From positions 2,480,001 to 2,544,000 of the forward strand of contig OY970337.1 of the NCBI GenBank assembly GCA_963717475.1: a DNA stretch of 64,000 nucleotides, in the 5' to 3' direction. The notes under the pieces were generated by a model, which had not been told where the DNA came from, did no database searches, and was given only the letters and a program-made list of their open reading frames with translations. Below are positions 16,231 through 26,620 of the stretch, piece by piece (the first letter of the stretch is position 1; the number at the start of each line of letters is the position of its first letter). Made by a program: the position numbers and the translations under genes. Source of the DNA: AC-32 sp963717475 (lineage in GTDB: Bacteria; Actinomycetota; Thermoleophilia; Gaiellales; Gaiellaceae).

Positions 16231-17840
16231 GCACGCGATTCCGACAGCGGGGCATGGGCGATGGTCGTTGGCGGTAGCCGTCACTCGTGCTCGCGACCGG
16301 GAGTGGCTCTGCGGCTCAGCTTCGGGCTCAGGACGATCCCAAGCGGTGCGCCGGGTGACCAGACGGCGCCCACGCTTGCCTTCGACGGCTCGAACTACCT
16401 CGTCGTCTGGCAGGACGAACAGCCGACCGCGCTCTTCGACATCTTCGGAGTGCGCATCTCACCGGGCGGCACCTCGTCGACGAAGACGCCTTCGGCATCT
16501 CGCGGGCGCCGGGCGCTCAGCGGTACCCGTCGATCGCATTCGGCGGAGATACGTACCTCGTGGACTGGACCGACGAGCGGAACGGCTCGTACGCGGCGTA
16601 CGGCGCGCGTGTCGCGCCGAGCGGCCGGGTGCTCGATCCCGGCGGGATCTGGATCGAGGACGAAGGCGAGCTTCGCCCGTGTGTTCCCGCGCGGGATGGC
16701 CTACGACGGCTCGAACTTCATCGTTCCGTGGTGGTGGTCGAGGATCGCGAGCCCCGTTCGACGAGGCGATCGAAGCCATGCGCGTGACACCGGATGGAGT
16801 CCGTGTGCCCCCTGCGACGACGATCAGCCACGGCGGACAGCGCACCCGACACCGCCGGTTACCGACGATCGCGTTCGGCGAATCGAGCTCCCTCATCGCT
16901 GGTACGACTACCGCGCCGGAAACGAAGACGTGTACGGCGGCCGTGTGACGCCCGGAAATGGACATCGCTGGACCCGCAGGGGATCCCGATCGCAGCAGGG
17001 CCGGGCGACCAGGTAGCTCCGGCGATCGCATTCGGTGCGGGCGAGTTCCTGACGGTCTGGCAGGACCAGCAGATGGACGCGTTCGATCTCTTCGGAACGC
17101 GGATCGCGCAGGACGGGTCGGTTCTCGACCCGGATGGAATCCCGATCGCCGCAGTGTTCCAGGGAGATGCCGCGGTGGCGTTCGACGGGACGAATTTCCT
17201 CGTCGCCTGGACGGCGCCTCGGGACGGCGGCGATGTGTATTGCGCACGCGTGGCTCCGGACGGGACCGTCCTCGACATGCCCGGGGTTCCGGTCGCGATC
17301 GCGCCGGGCGACCAACGCTCGGTGCAGCTGGCGTTCGACGGGACGAACTACCTCCTCGTGTGGCAGGACGACCGCGGGGGCGACTGGGACGTCTACGGCG
17401 CACGCGTGACTCCGAGCGCGGAGGTTCTCGACCCGGGCGGTTTCTTGATCACGCACACCCCGATCGTCCCGCCGCCGCCTCCGCCGCCCAACCCGCCGCC
17501 GCCGCCCCCGCCACCGCCGCCGAGCGAGCCGCCACCGCCTCAGCCGCCGCCGCCCCCGGTACCACCGCCGCCTCCACCTCCGCCACCTGCGCCGCCGCCG
17601 GCCCCGCCTCCGCCACCGCCGCCCCCACCGCCGAGCATGCGGTGCGTCGTCCCGCGTGTCGTGGGCCGGACGCTCTCCGCCGCGCGAGCCCGCATCCGGC
17701 ACGCGCACTGCGCCGTCGGCCGCATCCACCGCGTTCGCGCCAGGAGGCGGGCCTGGGGCCGCGTTGTCGCGCAGTCACCGCGCGCAGGCGCGATCAGGGC
17801 CCGCGGGTACCCGGTGCGGCTGGCCGTGGGGCGTCGCTAG
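16227..17840 (+). pseudogene. Second repeat/PASTA protein gene, frame-disrupted
   Basis: A shorter paralogue of the preceding gene. The same elements are seen in order: a possible signal region (LAVAVT, LVLATGSGSAAQ) split over two frames, about six FDGTNYLVVW / DVYGARV repeats, a Pro-rich linker (17470-17634) and a PASTA-like domain nearly identical to that of the first gene. From 16227 to 16990 the reading frame changes at least five times; from 16990 to the stop it is open. At least one change (near 16473) fits a one-base loss and not the CG loss seen elsewhere. It may be a decaying copy or a badly resolved repeat. The start is uncertain. Confidence 0.7.
17656..17823 (+). repeat. PASTA-coding direct repeat, copy 2
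   Basis: Near-identical partner of 16036-16203, coding the C-terminal PASTA-like domain of the second repeat protein. The shared block includes the junction with the Pro-rich linker. Confidence 0.8.
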
Positions 17841-17905
17841 CGAACGTTCGAATCTCGTAAAGACATCTGATCCCGCTGCAGTTTCCGCTACCGTGCCGCG
17901 GGGTC

Positions 17906-19669
17906 ATGCTCCGCCGAATCCTCATCGGGGCAGTAGTTATGGGTCTCGCCGCAGCTGCTGCTGCGCCGGCACGCGCCTACTACACGCAGGTGCTGATGCC
18001 CGGCGTGACCTACTCGCGGCAGGTCCAGTTCACGGCTCACGGGCCGGTGGTGATCCACGTCGTGACGGCGCCGAAGCCCGTCGGGCTCTACCGGCTGAAG
18101 CCGATCCTCGCGAACGGCACCGTGACCGGCCGCCAGCGCGTCACCCAGATGGAGAAGTCCGTCTCGGACCAGGCGACGGTCGTGGGCACGAACGGCGACC
18201 TCTTCAACTGGAACGACGGCCACCCGAGCGGGATGGTCATGCAGGACGGCGTGCTCAAGGTGCCCCCGCTTCGCGGCCGCTCGAGCATCGGCGTCACGAA
18301 CACGGGGACGCTCATGGTTCAGCGCGTGGCCCAGTTCGGCTTCTGGCAGGGCCTCGGCAGCCGCCGGACGCTCAGCCTGAACAAGACTCCTGTGGGGGAC
18401 GGCACGGCGATCTTCACGCCGTCCTGGGGCGCGCGGACGCCTGCCGTGCAGGGCGCGGTCGAGACGATCCTCGAGCCGTACCCGCCCGTCGTCCCCGGCG
18501 TCGCGCTGACCGGTACCGCGATCGCGCAGTCGAACGGCGGCGGCACGACGATCCCGCGCGACGGCGCCGTGCTGATGGCCATCGGCTCGCAGGCATCGAA
18601 GCTCGTGGCCGAGACGCCTCCGGGGACGGTCGTGCAGACCCAGTTTTCCCTCACGCCGAACTGGCCCGCGCTCGGCGTGGCAGACGCGCTCGGAGGCGGG
18701 CCGATCATCGTTCGCAACGGCCGCGCGGTCTGGACCGCAGGCGAGGATTTCCTGCCGGCGCAGCTCGCGCCGCGCAACCCGCGGACCGGGATCGGCCAGC
18801 GCCGCGACGGCACGCTCGTGATGGTCGTCGTCGACGGCCGTCGCCGCGGGTACAGCGTGGGCCTCACCAACTGGGAGCTGGCGCAGACGCTCGTCCGGCT
18901 CGGTTGCGTGACGGCGTCCGCGCTCGACTCAGGGGGCTCGAGCACGCTGGCGTTCGACGGTGGTCTCCTGAACCGGCCCTCCGACCGGGGCGGGGAGCGG
19001 GCCGTCAAGGAGACGCTCGCGTTGATGTACACGGGCGTCTACGCGCCCGCGCCGGCGCTTCCGGTGCTCTCGCCGAACGGCGACGGCCAGGGCGAACGCG
19101 AGACGCTGTCGTACAAGATCGTCCGCCCGTCTGCCGTCGACGCGAAGCTGATCGACCCGACCGGGACGACCGTCTACGAGGACGCAGGCGACCGCGCGCC
19201 CGGCGTCTACCAGATCACCTGGCCGAACTCGGCCGTCCGTCATCGCTCGGCCGTCCGGCACCGCGCGACGGGCCTCGCGCTCGGACGCTGGCGCTGGACG
19301 GTGAGCGCGACCGACGACCAGCAGCAGAGCTCGTCCGTCTCGCGTGTCTTCTGGGTCAACGACACGCTCGGCTTCCTGCGGGTCTCGCCGCACACGGCGC
19401 GTGTCGGCAAGCACCGGCGGAACCGGGTCGTCGCGGGCTTCCAGGTCCTCCACACGGCGCGCGTGACCGGATCGGTGTGGACGCGTTCCGGGGTGCTCGT
19501 CCGCCGGATCGGGCCGCTGCGGCTGAAGCCCGGCAAGCGGGCCCTCATCTGGAACGGCCGTTACCGCAGCGGCGGCTTCGCCTACCGCGGCCGCTACGTC
19601 TTCAAGGTCTACGCGCAGAACGCGTACGGGCCGATGACGCTGAGCCAGAACTTCGGCGTCCGCAACTAG
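17906..19669 (+). CDS. Secreted phosphodiester glycosidase (NAGPA domain) with Ig-like modules
   Basis: A 587-residue exported protein. The signal peptide is clear (MLRRILIGAVVMGLAAAAAAPARA, cleavage near residue 24). Residues 60-380 form a phosphodiester glycosidase / NAGPA-like domain, with GTNGDLFNWNDGHPSGMVMQDG, DALGGGPIIVRNG and LDSGGSSTLAFDG, as in exopolysaccharide-associated enzymes. Residues 385-587 hold two FlgD-like Ig modules, the first opening LPVLSPNGDGQGE. The protein probably trims or binds extracellular glycan phosphodiesters. ATG 17906 lies 11 bases after TACCGT; it stands alone and rightward after the repeat genes. Confidence 0.87.
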   Translation: MLRRILIGAVVMGLAAAAAAPARAYYTQVLMPGVTYSRQVQFTAHGPVVIHVVTAPKPVGLYRLKPILANGTVTGRQRVTQMEKSVSDQATVVGTNGDLFNWNDGHPSGMVMQDGVLKVPPLRGRSSIGVTNTGTLMVQRVAQFGFWQGLGSRRTLSLNKTPVGDGTAIFTPSWGARTPAVQGAVETILEPYPPVVPGVALTGTAIAQSNGGGTTIPRDGAVLMAIGSQASKLVAETPPGTVVQTQFSLTPNWPALGVADALGGGPIIVRNGRAVWTAGEDFLPAQLAPRNPRTGIGQRRDGTLVMVVVDGRRRGYSVGLTNWELAQTLVRLGCVTASALDSGGSSTLAFDGGLLNRPSDRGGERAVKETLALMYTGVYAPAPALPVLSPNGDGQGERETLSYKIVRPSAVDAKLIDPTGTTVYEDAGDRAPGVYQITWPNSAVRHRSAVRHRATGLALGRWRWTVSATDDQQQSSSVSRVFWVNDTLGFLRVSPHTARVGKHRRNRVVAGFQVLHTARVTGSVWTRSGVLVRRIGPLRLKPGKRALIWNGRYRSGGFAYRGRYVFKVYAQNAYGPMTLSQNFGVRN

Positions 19670-19675
19670 CCGCTT

Positions 19676-19681
19676 TAGACT
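19676..19681 (+). promoter_or_regulatory. -10 element, probable leaderless promoter of the DedA gene
   Basis: TAGACT ending six bases before GTG 19688. The same hexamer precedes the genes at 20340, 45858 and 52735. Confidence 0.5.
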
Positions 19682-19687
19682 CGCTCC

Positions 19688-20347
19688 GTGCTCGCGTCGC
19701 TGACCGGCTCGGTCACGTCCTTCATCGGGAACCACGGGGTCTACGCCGTCTTCCTGCTGATGGCGATAGACGCGGTCTTCCCGGCGGCGAGCGAGCTGGT
19801 CATGGTCTATGCCGGCGCGCTCGCCTCGGGCGCTTTCCCGGACCAGCACGTCGTCCTCTTCGGTCACGAGATCTCGGACCCGGCGTGGGCGTTCGTGACG
19901 ATGGCGCTCGCAGGGACGATCGGCTACGTGCTGGGCTCGATCGCCGGCTGGTGGGCGGGCTGGCACGGTGGGAGGCCGCTCGCCGAAGATCACGGGCGGT
20001 GGTTGCACCTTGGGCCGGCGCGCCTCGAGCGGGCAGAGCGTTGGTTCGCGCACTGGGGCTCGTGGGCGGTGCTGCTCGGACGCATCACCCCGGTCATTCG
20101 CTCGTTCATCTCGATCCCAGCCGGGATCTTCCGCATGCCGTTTCGGCCTTACCTCGCTCTGACGATCCCAGGCTCGCTGGTGTGGTGCTTCGCGCTGGCC
20201 GGCGTCGGCTGGGCTGCGGGCAAGAGCTACACGCATTTTCACCACGCATTCGACTACGTCGAGGTCTTCGTCCTGGCAGGAGCGGTGCTGGTCGCGGGGT
20301 ACCTGATCCTGAAACGGCGCTCATCTAGACTCAGCCCGCGTGGATAG
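19688..20347 (+). CDS. DedA/SNARE-associated family membrane protein
   Basis: A 219-residue polytopic membrane protein of the DedA/TVP38 superfamily, thought to move or scramble lipids such as undecaprenyl phosphate. Family marks are FPAASELVMVYAGALASG near residue 33 and GRITPVIRSFISIPAGIFRM near residue 138, with hydrophobic segments on both sides. It starts at GTG 19688, six bases after TAGACT. The DegT aminotransferase gene begins inside its last codons. A role in recycling the lipid carrier would fit the glycan genes that follow but is inference. Confidence 0.88.
   Translation: MLASLTGSVTSFIGNHGVYAVFLLMAIDAVFPAASELVMVYAGALASGAFPDQHVVLFGHEISDPAWAFVTMALAGTIGYVLGSIAGWWAGWHGGRPLAEDHGRWLHLGPARLERAERWFAHWGSWAVLLGRITPVIRSFISIPAGIFRMPFRPYLALTIPGSLVWCFALAGVGWAAGKSYTHFHHAFDYVEVFVLAGAVLVAGYLILKRRSSRLSPRG
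20326..20331 (+). promoter_or_regulatory. -10 element upstream of the DegT aminotransferase gene
   Basis: TAGACT eight bases before GTG 20340, inside the 3' end of the DedA gene. Confidence 0.4.
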
Positions 20348-21431
20348 CCCCCAGAACATCCCGCTTGGAAACACCAAGGCGCAGTACGAGCGCCTGATCC
20401 CGCAGGTCATGGAGCGGATCGCCGAAGTCGTCGACTCGGGGCGGTTCATCCTCGGGCCGAACGTCCAGGCGTTCGAGCAGGAGGCGGCAGAGTTCCTCGG
20501 CGTGCCGCGCACGGTGGGCGTCGCGAACGGCACCGACGCGCTCGTGCTCGCGCTCAACGCGATGGGGATCGGCCCGGGCGACGAGGTGATCTGCCCGTCC
20601 TTCACGTTCTATGCGACGGCCGAGGCGATCGCGCAGCGCGGGGCAACGCCGGTCTTCGCGGACATCGACCCCGCGACGCTCAACCTCGATCCGGAGGACG
20701 TCGCCGCGAAGGTGACCGGGAAGACGCGCGCGCTGATGCCCGTGCACCTGTTCGGCCGCGTGATGCCGCTCGCGGGCCTTGCCGAGCTCGGGGTCCCGAT
20801 CCTCGAGGACGCTGCCCAGGCTTTCGGCGCCGAAGGCGTGGCGCGCACCGGAGTGCTCTCCACCTTCAGCTTCTACCCGTCCAAGAACCTGTTCGCGTTC
20901 GGCGACGCCGGCCTCGTCGCCGCCAACGACGAGGAGCTCGCCGACCGTGTGACGCTGCTCCGCTTCCACGGCTCGCGCGAGAAGCGCGAGTTCCAGGCGG
21001 TCGGCTACAACTCGCGTCTCGACGAGCTCCAGGCGGCGGTTCTGCGGCTCTTCCTCGGCGAGATCGACGGCTGGAACCAGGCTCGGCGCGATGCCGCCGC
21101 GCGCTACCGGGAGCTCGGCCTCGGCGAGCTCTGCGAGTTACCTCCCGACGAGCCGGGGCACGTCTACCACATGTACGTCGTCCGCTCGCCCGAGCGCGAC
21201 CGCCTCGCGCAGGCGCTGGCCGAGGCCGGTATCGGGCACGCGTCCTACTACGTCACGCCTCTCCATCTCCAGCCGGCGCTTCGCTACCTCGGCTACGAGG
21301 AGGGCGCGCTTCCCGAGACGGAGCGGGCGGCCGGTGACAACCTCGCGCTGCCGATGTGGGCGGGGATTCCGGTCGAGGCTCAGGAGCGGATGGTCTCGGT
21401 GATCCGCGAGGCGGCCGCGGTGCGCGCGTGA
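20340..21431 (+). CDS. DegT/DnrJ/EryC1/StrS-family sugar aminotransferase
   Basis: PLP-dependent aminotransferase of 363 aa that converts a keto-sugar nucleotide to the amino sugar. Visible marks are the N-terminal GRFILGPNVQAFEQEAAEFLG, the cofactor region ANGTDALVLAL and FTFYATAEAI, EDAAQAFGA, and the PLP lysine K182 in SFYPSKN. It is directly followed, with a four-base overlap, by a FlaA1/CapD-like nucleotide-sugar dehydratase, the usual source of its keto-sugar substrate. The exact amino sugar cannot be read from the sequence. Confidence 0.92.
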   Translation: MDSPQNIPLGNTKAQYERLIPQVMERIAEVVDSGRFILGPNVQAFEQEAAEFLGVPRTVGVANGTDALVLALNAMGIGPGDEVICPSFTFYATAEAIAQRGATPVFADIDPATLNLDPEDVAAKVTGKTRALMPVHLFGRVMPLAGLAELGVPILEDAAQAFGAEGVARTGVLSTFSFYPSKNLFAFGDAGLVAANDEELADRVTLLRFHGSREKREFQAVGYNSRLDELQAAVLRLFLGEIDGWNQARRDAAARYRELGLGELCELPPDEPGHVYHMYVVRSPERDRLAQALAEAGIGHASYYVTPLHLQPALRYLGYEEGALPETERAAGDNLALPMWAGIPVEAQERMVSVIREAAAVRA

Positions 21432-23352
21432 TCAGGATCAACCGGCATCGCATCTGGCAGCTGTTCGCGGACGCCGGCCTGATCGCGCTCGCGTGGTGGC
21501 TCGCGTTCGAGCTCCGCTTCGACAAAGGCCCGCCCGTCTACTACGACACCCTCTTCCGGAGGGCGATCCTCGTCGTCGTCGGCATCAAGCTCGTCGGTCT
21601 TCGTCGTCAGCGGCTTCTACGACCGCTGGTGGCGCTACGTCTCGATCCGCGACATGTGGCGCATCGCCTACGGGCGTCGCGCTCGCGAGCATCCTCGCCT
21701 ACGTCGACGGTCTACTCTATCTCACCCGTGCCGACGGTGAGGCTGCCGCGCGGGATCGCGGCGCTCGACTGCTGCTCACGCTGGCCCTGATCGCGGGGTC
21801 GCGTCTGCTTGCGCGCACCCTCATGGAGCGGCCCACGCGCGCGCTGATCGCGCGGGGCAAGGAAGTGCTGGTCATCGGCGCCGGCGACGCAGGCCAGCTC
21901 GTGATTCGCGAGCTCCAGCGCAACCCGCAGCTCGGCTCCACGCCGATCGGCCTGATCGACGACGACCCGCGCAAGAAGAACCTGCGGGTCCACGGCGTCC
22001 GCGTCCTCGGGACGACCTTCGACCTGCCGCACATCCTGCGCGACAACAAGCCGGACGAGGTGCTGATCGCGATCCCGTCCGCGTCCGGCGAGGTGCGCCA
22101 GCGGATCGTGAACATGACGCGCGAGGGCAACGTCCCGGTCAAGACGCTGCCGGGCCTCTACGAGCTGATCTCGGGCGAAAGCGACCTGGCGACGCAGATC
22201 CGGCCGGTGCAGGTCGAGGACGTGCTCGGCCGCGAGCCGGTCGAGGTCGACCTCGAGGCGAGCGCGTCGTACGTCAGTGACAAGACCGTCCTCGTCACCG
22301 GCGCGGGCGGCTCGATCGGCTCCGAGCTCTGCCGCCAGATCGCGCGCGCTCGGGCCCGCAGCGGCTGTGCTCGTCGACCAGGGCGAGACGGCGCTGTTCG
22401 AGATCGAGCGCGAGCTCGTCGACGAGCGCGGCTTCGCGGCCTCGATCCCGGTGCTCGGCCGACTGCAAGAGCCGCACGAAGATGCGCCAGGTCTTCGAGC
22501 GCTACAAGCCGGCGGTCGTCTTCCACGCGGCGGCGTACAAGCACGTGCCGCTGATGGAGGCGAACCCGCTCGAGTCGGTGCGCAACAACGCGCTGGGCAC
22601 GCGCGTCGTGGCCGAGGCGGCGGTCGAGCTCGGCGCGCGAGCGCTTCGTCCTGATCTCGACCGACAAGGCGGTCAACCCGAAGACCGTGATGGGCCAGTC
22701 GAAGGCGCTCTGCGAGTGGATCGTCGAGGCCTACGGCGCGCGCGAGGACATCGCCACCCGCTTCGTCGCGGTGCGCTTCGGCAACGTGCTCGGCTCGTCG
22801 GGCAGCGTGATCCCGATCTTCCGCCGCCAGATCGCGAAGGGCGGCCCGGTCACGGTGACGCACCCGGAGATGACGCGCTACTTCATGACGATCCCCGAGG
22901 CGGCTTCGCTGGTCATCCAGGCCGGCGCGATCGGCGGGCGCGGCGACGTCTTCGTGCTCGACATGGGCGAGCCGGTGCGGATCGTCGACCTCGCGATGCA
23001 GATGATCCGGCTCTCGGGCAAGGACCCCGAGCGCGACATCGACGTCGAGATCGTCGGCTCGCGGCCGGGCGAGAAGCTGCACGAGGAGCTCTGGGGCGAC
23101 GGGCGAGATCGGCGGTCGCCCACCCCGCACCCGAAGATCATGCGCGTGAGCGGGCCGATCGTGGACACGGTCTGGCTGCAGGACGAGCTCGCCGAGCTCG
23201 AGCGGCTCGTGCGCGAGGGCGAGACGCTCGAGGTCGTCTCGCGGCTCGCGACGATGATGCGAGCCCCGCGCCTGCTCGAGGCGCCGTCGCCTGCGGTCAC
23301 GCGGACGAAGAAGACACGGTTTCGGAACAGACACTGCACTAGGCCCGTCTGA
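21428..23352 (+). CDS. Membrane nucleotide-sugar dehydratase/epimerase, CapD/FlaA1-like (five frameshifts)
   Basis: A roughly 640-residue protein of the CapD/WbpM type, which makes 4-keto-6-deoxy sugars from UDP-HexNAc. The N-terminus has membrane segments (LIALAWWLAFELRF, LLLTLALIAGSRLLA), then a CoA-binding-like domain (VLVIGAGDAGQLVIRELQ). The SDR domain shows TGAGGSIGSELCRQIA, FHAAAYKHVPLME, LISTDKAVNPKTVMGQSKALCE and VRFGNVLGSSGSVIPIF. The frame breaks near 21596, 21662, 22354, 22464 and 22640, each repaired by adding CG. The catalytic motifs are all present, so the breaks look like sequence errors. It probably feeds the DegT aminotransferase just upstream. Confidence 0.87.
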
Positions 23353-23361
23353 CCACCGGGC

Positions 23362-23367
23362 TAGGGT
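23362..23367 (+). promoter_or_regulatory. -10 element, probable leaderless promoter of the helicase gene
   Basis: TAGGGT ending six bases before GTG 23374. Confidence 0.5.
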
Positions 23368-23373
23368 GGCTCG

Positions 23374-25260
23374 GTGGACGTTCTCGAGGGTCTGAACGCG
23401 GAGCAGCGGCGCGCGGCCGAGGCGGTGCGCGGGCCGGTCTGCATCCTTGCCGGCGCCGGCTCGGGGAAGACGACGACGATCACGCGGCGGATCGCCTGGC
23501 AGGTCGCGTCGGGCGCGTTCCGCTCGGACGAGATCCTCGCGGTCACGTTCACCGACAAGGCCGCCGCGCGAGATGCGCGCGCGGCTGGCGCGGCTCGGCG
23601 TGGACGGCGTCGAGGCGCGCACGTTCCACTCGGCGGCGCTGGCGCAGCTCGGCGGGCGCGCGGCGAGGCGCCGGGGCGGATCCTCTCGACGAAGGCGCTG
23701 CTCCTGCGGCAGATCGGGAACACGCTGCCGCCGCCGTACCGCTTCCGGCCGGCCGGCGACCTCGCGACCGAGGTCGAGTGGGCGAAGAACCGGCGGCTGA
23801 CGCCCGCAGACCTACCGCGACGGCCTGGACGGCCACGAGCCGCCGATCCCGGACGACCTGATGGCGCCGCGTCTTCCGCGAGTACGAGCGGCGCAAGGCA
23901 GGGCGCCGGGCGCGATCGACTTCGAGGACCTGCTCGAGAGCTGACGGTGCGGATGTACGAGGAGGACGAGTGGGCGCTCGCCGCGCTGCGCGAGCGGTTT
24001 CGCGCGTTCACCGTCGACGAGTACCAGGACGTCAACCTGCTGCAGCAGTCGCTGCTCGCAGCTCTGGCTCGGGCCGCGCGACGACGTCTGCGCGGTCGGC
24101 GACGACTACCAGTCGATCTACGGCTTCACCGGCGCGTCGCCGGAGTGGCTGCTCGGGCTGGCGAGCGCGGTTCCCGCAGGCGACGGTCGTGCGGCTGGAG
24201 GAGAACTACCGCTCCTCGCCGCAGGTGCTCGCGCTCGCGAACCGGCTCGTGCCGCAGCTCGGCGGTGCGGAGAAGACGCTGCGCGCGACGCGGCGCGGAA
24301 GGGCCGGAGCCGGCGCTGCGCGGCTTCGACTCGCCCGAGGAGGAAGGGCGCGTTCGTGCTCTCGCGCGTGCGCGAGCTGCGCGCCGAGGGCGTGCCGTAC
24401 GAGGAGATGGCGGTGCTGATCCGGCTGAACGCGCGCTCGGTCGACTTCGAGGAGCTGTTCGCCGACGCGCGAGATCCCGTTCCAGGGCGCGGCGCTGCTC
24501 TCGCGCGACGGCGCGCGGCAGCTGCTGAAGGGCCTGCGCGGCGCGGGCTTCGGCTCGCTGGCCGACGAGGTGCGGCGGGTCGCGGTGCGAGCAGGGGCTG
24601 GTCGAGCCGATGCCGGACAAGGTCGGCGAGCGCGAGCTCGTGCGCCAGGCCGACCTCGCGCGGCTCTGCAAGCTGGCGGAGGAGTTCGACGACGGCACGA
24701 AGACGGTCGAGCAGTGGGTCGAGTGGCTGCGGGCGCGCTTCGCCCACGGCGCGCAGGGCGGCGTCCACCTGCTCACGCTGCACCGCGCGAAGGGCCTCGA
24801 GTTCGAGGCGGTCTTCCTGCCGCGGGTCGAGGAGAAGGAGCTGCCGTGCAAGGCAGGCGATGCGCGTCCCCGGCCAGATCGACGAGGAGCGGCGGCTGCT
24901 GTACGTCGGCATGACGCGCGCGAAGCGGCACCTCGCGCTGACGTGGTCCGGCAAGCCGAGCCGCTTCCTGCTCGAGCTCGGCGTCGAGGCCGCAGCAGCC
25001 GCGGCCGAAGCCCGCCGGGCCGAGGAGCCGGACGACCCGACCTACGTCGCGCTCAAGGAGTGGCGTCTGAAGCGCTCGAAGGCGCGACGAAGATCCCGGC
25101 GTACGTCGTCTTCCACAACTCGACGCTGGCCGAGATCGCCGCGCGCCGGCCGCAGCACGATCAGCCGAGCTGGCCTCGGTTCCGGGCGTCGGCCCGGCGA
25201 AGCTCGAGCGCTACGGGCGCGAGCTCCTCGAGGCGCTCGCGAGCCGCGAGCAGCAGCTCG
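23374..25260 (+). CDS. uvrD2: UvrD2-like SF1 DNA helicase with HRDC-like C-terminus (many frameshifts)
   Basis: An ATP-dependent 3'-5' DNA helicase. From GTG 23374 the motifs appear in order across three frames: Q motif LNAEQRRAAEAV, Walker A AGAGSGKTTTITRRI, motif Ia VTFTDKAAA, motif II TVDEYQDVN, motif III VGDDYQSIYGFTGA, motif IV LEENYRSSPQVL, motif V TLHRAKGLEFEAVFLP and motif VI LLYVGMTRAKRHL. The C-terminus has SVPGVGPAKLERYGRELL, a helix-hairpin-helix/HRDC-like end as in actinobacterial UvrD2. I count at least 14 break points between 23570 and 25166, all repaired by adding one or two CG. The true stop is unclear, and the 3' end overlaps the DUF354 gene tail to tail. Confidence 0.87.
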
Positions 25261-26248
25261 AGCATCTGCGCCGGGTCGCGCCTGACGCGCTCGCGTTCGG
25301 CCTCGCGCTTGCGCAGGTCGAGAGCGCGCGGGTCGTGAGAGGGGATCAGGCGGCCCTCGCGGATCAGCCATCTCGTCGACGCCGCCGAGCCGGCCGCCGT
25401 ACGTCGTGTAGACGGGCGACGCCGAGCGCGACCGCCTCGCGGTTCATCGTGCCGCCGGCCGAGACGACGAGGTCGGCGAACGCGATCAGGCTCTGGCCGT
25501 CCACCGCGCGGTCGGGAACCTGAACCGACGGGAGCCCGAGCCCGCGCACGAAGTCGCGCTGCTCCTCGGTGCGCGGGATGACGATCGCGTGCACGGACTC
25601 GTCGTGGCCGAGGTGCTCGAGCACCTGCGGGAAGAGCGGGTTCGAGCGGCGGTGGTAGAGCGAGACGTCGGGCGGCGTGCGCACGACCACGAGCGTCCGC
25701 GCCGGGGTCGAGCTCGAACGGCTCGAGCGCGGCCCGGTCGGGCTCGAAGTCGGCGAGGTAGTACTCCTCCTTCAGCCCCGGGTACTGGCCGCAGCTTCGG
25801 CGGCCGCGACGCCGTAGCGCTCGAGCCGCTCCGGCGGGATCGCCTCCGGGACGACGACCCGCGTCGCCGCGCGGCAGCCGAGCTGATGCTGGAGCCAGGC
25901 GAACTCGTAGTCGAAGGTCGTCGCGCTCGGGATGCCCGAGCCGCCGCGCCGTCATCGTCAGCTCGTGCGAGCCGTGCGCGAGGGCGACGTCGAACTCGCC
26001 GGCCGCGCGCCCAGTGCCGCAGCGCGCGGAGGCGCGAGGTAAGCGAGCGCGCCTTGCCGAGGCGCGACCGCCCGCCGTGCTGCCCGAGCACGTCGGCCTC
26101 GATCCCGTGCAGCTCGAGCAGCTGCACCGTCTGCGCGTAGTCGCGCGCGGTGATCTCGACCTCGTCCCCGCGCTCGCGCAGGATCGCGGATCAGCGGCCG
26201 GAACACCAGCACGTGGGCCGGCGCGGTGATGTCGATCCAGACCTTCAC
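25161..26248 (-). CDS. DUF354 / glycosyltransferase-like protein (many frameshifts)
   Basis: A roughly 360-residue protein of the DUF354 family, related in fold to GT-B glycosyltransferases and often found in surface-glycan loci. It starts VKVWIDITAPAHVLVF at GTG 26248. Family marks seen across the frames are HGIEADVLGQHGG, AHGSHELTMTARRLG, TTFDYEFAWLQHQLG, RTPPDVSLYHR, ADLVVSAGGTMNREAVALG and a C-terminal RLIPSHDPRALDLRKRE. Seven or eight break points are repaired by adding CG. The start overlaps the stop of the ASCH gene. The 3' end runs into the helicase gene on the other strand and may stop slightly earlier or later than shown. Confidence 0.8.
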
Positions 26249-26620
26249 AGCCGCTCGACCAGGCGGAAGCGGGTCGCCACGATCAGCGTGTCGTCCGGAA
26301 GCGCCCGCTCGAAGAAGCGCTCGTGCGCCTCGCGCCAGTCCTCGACCGACTCGAAGCCTTCGCCCTCGTCGCGCGCGAACTGGACGTCGATCTCGCCGGC
26401 CGGGATCACCCGCTCCTCGACGACCTCGGCGATCGCGACCGGCTCGTCGTCGTACCCGAGAACGGTCAGCCGGTCGCCGGCGCTCCACCGCTCCTCCTCG
26501 AGCTCGGCAAGCCCGGCCGTCGCGGTCTTCTCGCCCGCGGAGCACGGCGTCCACGAGCCGGCGGCGGAGCTCCGTCCGCGGCCAGCCGAGCTCGAGCTTG
26601 AGCGTCGGCAGGTCGCTCAG
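26245..26620 (-). CDS. ASCH-domain protein (one frameshift)
   Basis: A protein of about 125 residues with an ASCH fold, a small PUA-like RNA- or nucleotide-binding domain. Marks are LELGWPRTELRRRLVDAVL, the conserved basic GREKTATAGL (restored by one CG near 26542), GDRLTVLGYDDEPVAIAEV and the C-terminal FFERALPDDTLIVATRF. Some ASCH proteins are amidohydrolases acting on N4-acetylcytidine; that is not shown here. The start is uncertain: no ATG, GTG or TTG lies between the asnB stop and the conserved region, and a CTG at 26620 overlapping the asnB TGA is the only candidate. Confidence 0.7.
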
